In this document: in pieces, positions 55,704 through 64,000 of the stretch
How positions within the stretch are numbered: position 1 is the stretch's first letter
Layout of the letters: the number at the start of each line of letters is the position of its first letter
Origin: Pestalotiopsis fici W106-1
Lineage: Eukaryota > Ascomycota > Sordariomycetes > Amphisphaeriales > Sporocadaceae
Assembly: GCF_000516985.1 (NCBI RefSeq)
Contig: NW_006917094.1
Coordinates: 3,038,001 to 3,102,000, forward strand
DNA: 64,000 nt
Reading direction: 5' to 3'
Made by a program: the position numbers and the translations under genes
The notes under the pieces: model-generated
What the model was told of the DNA's origin: nothing
Seen by the model: only the letters and a program-made list of their open reading frames with translations
Database searches by the model: none

Positions 55704-57971
55704 TGGTGTCGAGGCTCAAAGGCCAGCTGTAGAGGTCGCATAGGATGGTTGATTTACACGTATTGTTGGGCAGCTGATTTTCTTATTGACTAAAGATGGG
55801 AGATAACGAGTGAAATGATCCATTGTAATATGAACCGATAAACAAGATGAGATCGTAGAGAAGAAATCCATGTATCTTATAGTCGCGTGGTCCTTTTCGT
55901 CTCCAACGTGAGTATTCACAGGAAAACAGGTAGCCATGAGTGGCTTGTCAACAATGAGATGCATATAACTGATTCGGCAATGTCAATACATGCACCGTAC
56001 TTTTTGGGGGGCCCTGACATTAAGCCTCCTCGTGGTCCATTCATGGATGCACCTGGAAGTGTATCGCATTCGAGCCAATTGTGTAATCCAATTGGCGATG
56101 GTCCACATGTCATTGTCAATCTTACTTGAAGTATCACATGTTTCGTAGCACACAGCTTATTGTTGATGGAGGGAGTAGCAATCCCAAGAGAGGAACGGAA
56201 AAAGCAATGTCACGTAGCAGATTGGCCATTACTCAATCTTGTCAAACCTGGTTTGATATTGACGGATCCTGCTTCCGCTGTCAATCCTAGCGGCACAGAT
56301 GAGATGGCATAGGTAGTCCTGGCCGTGTGGTTGGCCAGAGATGCAGTCGACATGCCAAGAAACACCCTTCTAGAAGCCTTCTAGATCATCGACAGAGTGA
56401 CAAACATGATTACATACCGTTTATTTAAACTATACTCACCGAAGATAGGTCGGGCATGCAAATGGGCTTGGCGTCGCCTGGGTGGAGGGAGGACCCTGAA
56501 TGCGTGTTACGCAACGGCTGTTCTCAAGAAACGGCCAGGGGCGGGGAGACGCCTTGGGGGCGACAAAAATGCTCGACAAGAAAATGAATCGGTCCATTGC
56601 ATGTAAGGATCGAAGAACTCTATTGGCCCTAAGACGATATGACCGTTGGCTGCTGCTCCTTGCGTCCAAAAGAAAGGGCGGGCAGCCATTGTTTGCGCCA
56701 CAGTGGTGGCAAATCGTTGGTCTCTCCTCTTTCCCCCATTGCATACATTTGGCAGCTGCAGATCTTTGCAGGTATAAGTGTGGCTTGACTGTCCAATAAC
56801 ATAAATCTCAGCACACCCAACCTATTGCAACCAACTTCCTCATTGCGAACGACGCAGGAAAATGTCAAGAATATGCCGCACATAATCTGTTTCCCCTCTG
56901 TTGTGGCGTAGCCTCAGTGGGAGAAGTACGAGTCAACTTCCTGAAGCCACCATCGTGACCAAGTCGAGACTCGTGACATACTCCTGCATCTTACATTTCA
57001 ACCTCTAAAATCCTGTCCCCGCGGATCATTCCGACGGAATACAGCCTGCAGGTTCTGGGGAACCAGCGTTTTGGGGATTTGCAATTTCCCAATATCGTGT
57101 ATCTTTGCCTACACACGCAAGACCCTCACTTCATCCTCGGGACTTTGCGGGGGGAAGAAAAGAGGCAGCCAAACTCTATTCTCAACCTGTCAATCGCCGA
57201 AGCTGCTGTGCCTTAGGAGCCAGTCCATTGAAATTATCAAGAACATATCAACAAAGGGCAGGAAACCCAGTCGGATGTTTCCCGGTGGTCTCTTTCATCA
57301 AAAGGGGCCCAGGTCTCCGTAAAGGTGTGGCATACCCAAAGGTGTCAGCCGCTGAGCTCCGCGCGCCGAGGCTTCTACGACGATCCTGTCGGACATCGCC
57401 ATTATAACTCTACTCTTGCTCGAGAGTTGGGGACTATATGGCATCATTCTCGACTGCACTTATCATTCACATGTTTGGTGGCTGAGCCTCTTCCAAGTTT
57501 CCAAGATGCGAGACTACCTTGAACAATGATCTATCTGTTGATAGGTTATTCCGAGGAGGAAATGATGCCGTCGCATTATTGTCTGACAGCCGAGAGGACG
57601 CAGATCAGGGAAGACCGCGAATAGCATGTCATTACCGTACCCAGAAATTGCCCTCTTGGTGGACACTTACTTGAAGCAGATCCATTGGGCCATAATACCC
57701 GGCCCCCTGAAAATGACAAATCAGAACAGGGAATTGATGCTGTTAATCGAAACAAACAATCATTCCCAAGGAAGGAGTCGGTGAGTCAATTTGGCGTCTT
57801 ATGTTCTTCGGCTAATTGAAGGACTAGAAATGGAATACGAGTATATGGCTCGTCCAAAGTTCGTTTAGATCCTGTGCATCCTTCGTACGAGGTCATGCTG
57901 TCATTTATTATATTATGGCAACAAGATGCATCGATTCTTCAGGTCCCTTTTTAGTTTTCCTCCGAAGTGCA
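55704..57971. other. Gene-poor region before the hydrolase
   Basis: 2.3 kb with no convincing gene. The first part is the promoter side of small gene B. ORFs here are short, lack ATG or family signals and overlap in several frames. Near 57972 lies the 3' side of the hydrolase gene. Confidence 0.45.
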
Positions 57972-60900
57972 TCAAAGCCAGAGGGCATTGCTATGATAAG
58001 GCACGATCTTTACTTGCTGCTTAAGTCCGTACTGACCTACTCGAGGTTTGTTTACAGTTCCGGCGTCTGGGCTTGCTGGACCCTCCCCTGAACTTTGGAG
58101 TTTGCTCCAGATTGTCCCCAACGTGTTCCCGAGTGGTGTTGAAACTACCGCCTCGACTACATTGCTCCCGTCCTCGAGTGAAAATCTCAAATCGGCAGTG
58201 GGCGCCGTGACATCCATGGCTGGTAGCCGCCGTCCATTGACCGAAGCTTGCAAAGTGTGATAAACATGGCCAAAATCAATCATGGCTCCACTGATGTCGC
58301 TATGGTTGATACATTGCGATGGTGGCCAATGAAAGCTGGCACTGTAATAACCAATACCTGACACGTTTTGCAAACCGGGGATCTCTTGCCATGACTGCAG
58401 GCTTTCGAGCTCGTGTGATGTGTTGTATCGGTATGCACCGCCAGTATAATTGTATAGGTCTATGGGAGCCTCCCAATGTTCGACGATTAGAGTCCAGTTT
58501 TGTAGTTCAAAGCTGTCACACCGACTCGGCGACAAGGTGGTGTTGATTGTAGGAGGATATCTGCCGAGCTCTGGAAATGTAGACGAGTTTATATAGGGGT
58601 ATTCTTGATCTCCAAACTCCCACGATGCTTGATACCTCGAAGTATCCTGAGTGGTCCTTGGATGAAAAGCAATGATTTTTGACTGATTCCCAGCCAGCTG
58701 GAATGGAATTAGGGTGGTATTGGCCAATCGCTTGTATTGCATGATTGGCCGCTGATCGCCTGTCCACGCATCGTACTCGTACGGGATACCGGTTGACTCG
58801 AACTCGATCGTCCCCACCGTCTCGCCTTCGCCTTGCGGCGTATGCATAGCATCACTGTACACAAATATGTAGTCCACCCTATTGTCCGGATCCCAGTGCC
58901 ATTGTGTGTACCAGGTTCCATTGGACGAAATCCTAGTCAGGGGCTCAATGCCAATGTCTGCCAAAGCTGACCCGACCTCGAGAGAGCTAGTGATGTGAGA
59001 ATTGGGAAGATTTGCCAATTCTTGGAGATTCTCATTAGCCTGCTGGATCTCGTCAGGCCCGAATGTACCCACGTAGCTTGAGGGTACACCGCCAGCAAAG
59101 ATGATGGGTAGCCCAGCCTGGCCAAATTCCAGCAATTTGGTCGTGCCGTCAACGGTCAAGGAATCATTGGCCTGGAGGACAAGAGCTTTGAATCCTTGAG
59201 CATTGGGCGCCAGCACGGAATCCTCCACAGTAGCAAGAAACAAGTCATCCGGGCTTAGATACTGATAGGTGTACCCGACTGACTCCAAGTCGGTTGTCGG
59301 GTAAGTCCTCAGTTCAACATGTCCAGGATACGTTGTCTTCTTCTGCCAAAAGGCAATGTCAATCTTGGGCCTTCCAGATTGAAGCACGAAATTGTTTCGT
59401 CCCACAAAGTCCATGTATTCCCTGTAATACTGCCAACCTGGCTGGTACGGTCCGTGCATGTCGGAGTATTGATAATTAAACGTTGTGAAGCCCGGCCAGG
59501 TCGTGTTCCCGTAGTACCCAGAGTATGGAAAGCCATGGAAAACAAACTGGTTGACGCCTCCTGCGTAGGATCGTTTGACATGCCACAATAGCTCGGGCAA
59601 GGTCTGGCTAAACCCTTCGCCTCTGACAGCTCCACATTCTGAAGAAACAATGCCGTGTCCTGCCAAATACACTGGACCCGAATATTGTCGATAGCCATCA
59701 ATAAGATCACTGAAATCTAGCGACTCTGTCTCGGGTACGCTCACCCACGGCACGCTGGCCAGCATGTCCATGGGCAGGTTATAAGAGATTTGCGCTGAAA
59801 AACCAAGGCCCAGGTAATCACGCGCCCAATCATTCAAAGCCGTGAGATATTCGCGATAGAGGCCTGCAAGAGTCGAGCGATAATCGGCTATGTGGCTATT
59901 TCCCCCATCTGGCTCGTCCGTCACCCACCACACGGCAGGGTTATTAGAGCTCTTACCATTGCGATGGAATAATATTGGCAGCCATTTGGAAATGTCATAT
60001 CCATGGTCTGCTAGGAAACTTGCTGAAAGATTGCGGGTCCAGTACACGTTGGAGACAATTTCAATACTGTCTTCCCAAGCATAGCTACCGATTTCTCTGA
60101 GTAGCTCTCGTGTTCCATTTTGAAGAATGTATTGCTCCAGAAGTCCGTGGTCAATTTTGCACCTCGTGCGGAAAAATGGTCTACAGCCCAGGACCCATTC
60201 TGGAGCCAAGACTCGGGTGTGGTTTGGGGGCCGCCCAGTCCCTCGGGTCCCTGTTGGGCACGATAGCCGGACAAAGCAACGTAGATGGCAAAGATGTTGT
60301 AACCACTTGCTGTAGTCTCACTGGTAGGGAACTCGAGGCTTATCTGTCCCTGATCGTCGACTTTGTTTGTCACATCAATGAGACTGGAGTTCGACAATGT
60401 GATCTGAGTACGGCTAAGATAGTAGTCTCCGGGAAGGCCTTCAGGGTCTGGTTGTAATTTGTTTGCGGCCGTAATGTTGGTAGTGTTGATCTCCAAACCT
60501 GTCACGGCAGCCAAGAGAGTCCCGCGCCCCCAGCCAGGCAGGGTGCCATTGAACGAGCCACCCAGCGGGACAGATTGATTGTCGATATAGATATCCCACA
60601 TGAGACCCTCGTCATCGTCGGGTGCCGGCACGCCAGTCCCCTGATTCGGCCCAATAGCAAAGTCCATGACCAGGCTGTTGTTTTTGATTGCTTCGGCGAA
60701 TGATCGAAATGTCTCATCTACAACTTTTATTAGCTTTGTTGAATCTGTTCCGCGCGCGATGGTTTTGCATACACCACCTCTCCCCTCCAAAGCCATATTC
60801 GGCCCAATCCACCGGGGCGAACTTTCCCCTTCCAGCCCCATTTGATGGTGGTCCTCCATATAAGTGGTATCCCAGCAGTTCGAGACCACCCATGCCAGCC

Positions 60901-61130
60901 TCTTTGGCTTGTTTCACATCTTGAGATATCACATCAGCTTCGACCGAAGCATCAGGGATCCAGTATCTGAACTTTGGTCTCACTCGCGCTCCTGGGTTTT
61001 GGAAGGAGCCTGAGCCAAAGGTGGGTTTTCTCGCAGTAATGTGGGTGATTGGCAAGTCATTCGTAGCGGCGACCACGGGCGAGAGATATGCAGTAAAGAA
61101 ATGTAGTATATTCGAAAGCGATAGCTGCAT
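57972..61130 (-). CDS. Secreted GH106-like glycoside hydrolase, with one frameshift
   Basis: Secreted enzyme resembling family GH106 alpha-L-rhamnosidases. Exon 1 61130-60773 starts with a signal peptide (MQLSLSNILHFFTAYLSPVVA). A 55-bp intron (GTATGC donor, TTGTAG acceptor) leads to exon 2 from 60717. Conserved stretches: WAEYGFGGERWYETF, EDSIEIVSNVYWTRNL, WWVTDEPDGGNSH, and VNQFVFHGFPYSG followed by WPGFTTFNYQYSD. The C-terminal region (IDFGHVYHTLQASVNGRRL) looks like a galactose-binding fold. At 60136/60137 the frame slips by one base: TTDFW continues in the next frame as EQYILQNGT. One missing base explains it; total length plus one base is divisible by three (about 1034 codons). So it is either a recent pseudogene or a sequencing indel. 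Exact family is moderately sure. Confidence 0.75.
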
Positions 61131-61925
61131 GTTGACGGCTCAGAAGATATCGTGCCTCTTGGCTACGACATTACATGACTGTGTTCAACATTTCTGGTTC
61201 TAGATGAGAGTATGTATTGGTTCTCTCGACAGAGTCGGAAGATTACCGGCCCTTACTTGCCCGAGAAGGCCATAGTTTTCATTGACAACTTCAAATAATA
61301 AAACGCCCGCAGCTGGTGATCATCACCATCATCATCACCCAAGACGTAAAATGCGGGGCTGTGTGTTCGAATATCAGCATCATTGGTGGTACTCATCATG
61401 TACCCCGCAGAACCTCGCGCTCATCTATGCCGATTCAAAGAATTTTTAAAGGAATTACAGTTTGCCTTTCTGCTCAAGTATTGAACTCTGACAAGGTGAA
61501 GCTCTCCTTTACTCTTCTCCGCTTTTTATCGTTTGCCCTAGTAAACAGCTACGTCTTGTATTATGCCGTCGATATAGCACTTTGCTTACCCTGGCGCTTC
61601 AGTCTATCACAGGACCTCCTGACATAGATCTCTCCATGACAGGTCCGCGGTGATAAATGAAGATACATAGAAACTGCATGTTCCAATAAACAGAAAGGAA
61701 AGCTCTTGACCGCGTAACAGCTCTGGGCGTATTGATCATTTCTGTTGCAGCATAATTCCTGTAGACCTTGAATGGTCTTTGTCAATGAGCCGTCGCAATC
61801 CAAGTGACTATTGCCGTATCGAGGTTTCCAAGGAGTAAGTAGTGATGACATTTATACAATCTAGATATGAATGTCTACTGAGCGGGTTCATGATTGATGT
61901 ACAAATTACTGATCGGCCTGCCGGA
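61131..61925. other. Spacer between hydrolase and MFS transporter
   Basis: Promoter of the hydrolase (minus strand) and 3' side of the MFS gene. A CAT-rich run is at about 61317-61340. No gene recognised. Confidence 0.5.
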
Positions 61926-63638
61926 TCAGTCTTGATGAGTTCTCCCTTCTTCAGATGTGTCTCGCTCCTCTATATTCTGCTTGGGCACCCTGATGAAGAG
62001 CATCAGTATTACGACAAGCACAGCAATGACCATGACTCCCAAATACGGAAGCCCAATCCACACTCCGCCTTGTTTCATTCCTAGGGAAAACAGACCAGCC
62101 AACATTGGCGGACCGTACAGCCCCCCGACCGTGTCCACAATGCCGACGAGACTGAACAGCCGGGATCGATGTTGTTGATCCACATACAAGCTCATCAGAC
62201 TGCGGGTAAGAGATGTCGCAGCCGAACCAAGCGCCAAGATGCAGAGCCCGGCGATGAACATCCACAATGTGGGCGCAATCGTCATGATGAAAAAGGCAAA
62301 ACCCAAAATCCCAAAGGACCACCTTGCTAATGCCAAGTCACGCACTTGTTCGTTTGGCATCCGGAGAAAACTAGGGGTCTTGTCTCTTAGAAGAAATCTG
62401 GAGATCCACGGGAGGAGGAGGAGAGCGTGGATGATTTGAAAGATGCCGTATCCCGATTGCACGTAGCCCGTTGACTCGATGGGGATCTCGTAGCGCTTTG
62501 ACACGAACTGGACAAGAAACTGCGAGACGGATCCCGCGATAGGATTTGTGGTGAGACAGGTCAGCAGAAGGATGATGAGTGAAGCCGATTTGAACATGGA
62601 CATTGAATGCCGCAGCTGCTTGGCCGCATGATCTAGATGGCCTCTAATGCCCTGTGGGCTGTCGTCGCTGTGCGGCTGCTCGGCAGACTCGCTCGGCTTG
62701 TGCTGCATCGTCTCCGGTACAAACATGAAGGCGACGGCTCCGGCTAAAATGCAGCCCACGGCCACAAACATGACGGGCCAAGGACCAGCCACGCGCAACA
62801 TGGCCGACGAGAGCGCTGGGGAGACCAGACTGCCGATCATGCTGCTCACGTGGATGCGCATAAAGGCCGTGGCTCGCTGGTCCTCGGGTATCACGTCGGA
62901 TATCATGCTGAGAAGTATGGCCACCAGGACAGCCGAGCCGCCACCGACAACACGCCATAGGCTTGTTGTAGCAGCCAGGGTCACGGTAAAGGTTTGCAAA
63001 AAATACAGTATCGCCATGATCCAGAGAACCGACATGGCCAACCCGAGTAGGGCTATTGTGGCCACAAGCCTCCGACCAAGTCTATACGCCCTGTCAGTAT
63101 GATGGGGGAACTTATATTTGGCTTGCGAGGAGTAGAGTCCATCCCAGAGGCCCTCGCATTTTTGTACATACCGGTCTGCAGCGAAACCCCACGGAAGCGC
63201 AGCAAGTGAGCCGACGACAGCGTTGCATGCCTCAACCGTCGCAAAAATGATGGCCATCTTGCTCTGGATCTCGGGGATCTTGCACCGGGGATCCACGACC
63301 AGATCGGGGCCGCCCGCCCGGATACCGTGGGCCTCCTCGTAGTACTGGTCGCAGAGAAAGTTTTCGACGATCTTGGTCAACGGAATGTTGGCAAAGCCAT
63401 CGGCGCACGAGACGATCAGTAGAATCCCGCAAAAGATGAAGACAATGGTGTTGCCATTGTGCGTCTTGGGCACGTTGACGCTGGCAATCGAGGCAATCGA
63501 TGCCACCGACAGCATGGGCCGGTGCGGCGGGCGACGCTGATGCCGGGTGTTGTTGTTATTGCGTCCGACCTGGCCATTTTGCACCAGCGGCGTTTGCTCC
63601 GTAGAGTCTTGATCGTAGTCTTGCTCGTGGTCGTCCAT
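61926..63638 (-). CDS. MFS transporter, 12-helix type
   Basis: Predicted 543 residues from exons 63638-63172 and 63090-61926. The 81-bp intron (GTATGT donor, CTGACAG acceptor) has no stop and keeps frame, so it can be misread as 27 coding residues. Start ATG 63638 (MDDHEQDYDQ); a TTG start ten codons upstream is rejected. A 60-residue hydrophilic N-terminus precedes the first helix (TIVFIFCGILLIVSCADGF). A long first loop contains paired Cys-containing segments (NFLCDQYYEEAHG, DPRCKIPEIQSK). The motif-A-like signature WGFAADRAYRLGRR forms across the splice, and a second half repeats the MFS fold. Substrate unknown; similar fungal proteins are annotated only as MFS transporters. Confidence 0.85.
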   Translation of the reverse strand: MDDHEQDYDQDSTEQTPLVQNGQVGRNNNNTRHQRRPPHRPMLSVASIASIASVNVPKTHNGNTIVFIFCGILLIVSCADGFANIPLTKIVENFLCDQYYEEAHGIRAGGPDLVVDPRCKIPEIQSKMAIIFATVEACNAVVGSLAALPWGFAADRYVQKCEGLWDGLYSSQAKYKFPHHTDRAYRLGRRLVATIALLGLAMSVLWIMAILYFLQTFTVTLAATTSLWRVVGGGSAVLVAILLSMISDVIPEDQRATAFMRIHVSSMIGSLVSPALSSAMLRVAGPWPVMFVAVGCILAGAVAFMFVPETMQHKPSESAEQPHSDDSPQGIRGHLDHAAKQLRHSMSMFKSASLIILLLTCLTTNPIAGSVSQFLVQFVSKRYEIPIESTGYVQSGYGIFQIIHALLLLPWISRFLLRDKTPSFLRMPNEQVRDLALARWSFGILGFAFFIMTIAPTLWMFIAGLCILALGSAATSLTRSLMSLYVDQQHRSRLFSLVGIVDTVGGLYGPPMLAGLFSLGMKQGGVWIGLPYLGVMVIAVLVVILMLFIRVPKQNIEERDTSEEGRTHQD

Positions 63639-64000
63639 CCTGATGGTTACGAGCTCGATCCAAAGCAATCACTTTGCACGAGAAAAAAACAAACAAAGCT
63701 GAGCTCTGGGGAAAAGGTTTGAGGGAAGCAAGAGAAGGAAATAAAGGTAAATTTCAGTTTATTACAAAGACCTTAAAGTCTTGTCAAATGCTGCTTCAGT
63801 CCGTCAGCTCGGCATCGCTCGGAATGGCCTCAGTCCGACCAAATGAATGACTCTATGTCTTTTTTTCTTGTTTTGCTTCGAGGTAGGTAAGGCTCCCGTC
63901 GCATTGATGGCAGGGCCGTATTATGTATGCGTCGGCGTCGGCCTGGAGTAAGCAATGTACATACATACCTACGGAGTAGACTCGGCCGTGTGTACCGTAC
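63639..64000. other. Promoter region of the MFS transporter
   Basis: GAGGTAGGTAAGG at about 63882 and an ACATACATACCTACGG stretch near the window end echo the AGGTA half-site seen in other promoters here. No gene visible. Confidence 0.45.

Overview
This is a nuclear genome window from a filamentous ascomycete, most likely a Sordariomycete of the Hypocreales type. The signs are short introns (50 to 220 bp) with GTANGT-like donors, CTAAC/CTGAC branch sites and CAG/TAG acceptors; compact intergenic spaces; and fungal gene families (fused trifunctional HIS4, kinesin-5 with a BimC box, CX9C Cmc1, DHA2 and PDR-type transporters). There are no bacterial features. Gene models were built by reading splice sites by eye, so exon limits are inferred from consensus sites, reading frame and family fit.

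Layout. 0-36 kb is a dense housekeeping block: a 5'-truncated D-serine dehydratase-like gene (1-885), a large disordered membrane-tailed protein (2131-5880), SAC1 lipid phosphatase (minus), a Rab5/VPS21 GTPase, MIC60, a PIG-P subunit (minus), ARP4, a DUF423 membrane protein (minus), a 100-N assembly gap, a MEMO1 homologue (minus), kinesin-5 (minus), a PHAF1/UPF0183 protein, HIS4 (minus), TAF9 and the lipin-type phosphatidate phosphatase PAH1 (minus).

36-46.5 kb is sparse and accessory-looking. It holds a decayed PDR-type ABC transporter remnant, a small secreted protein with eight cysteines, a DHA2-type MFS efflux pump, and nearly 4 kb without a recognisable gene. 46.5-51.7 kb returns to ordinary genes: a membrane-anchored fibronectin-III/coiled-coil protein, whose start codon overlaps the stop of an upstream ORF, and the CMC1 copper-chaperone-like twin CX9C protein.

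51.7-64 kb is again loose. Two tiny spliced genes (69 and 94 codons) share an HGNRNVML motif with almost only synonymous differences, so they look like a conserved, unrecognised small-protein family. Microsatellites lie between them. Then come a secreted GH106-like glycoside hydrolase carrying one frameshift and a 12-TM MFS transporter, both on the minus strand.

Themes: several genes act in membrane lipid and endosome biology (SAC1, VPS21, PIG-P, PAH1, PHAF1) and mitochondria (MIC60, CMC1), but nothing indicates a functional cluster; this is ordinary fungal gene order. No tRNA, rRNA, transposase, PKS/NRPS or CRISPR was seen. The best leads are the HGNRN small-protein pair, the single-base-indel evidence that the N gap is spurious, the frameshifted hydrolase, the ABC remnant, the eight-cysteine secreted protein, and a recurrent TACCT(N)AGGTA dyad in promoters.
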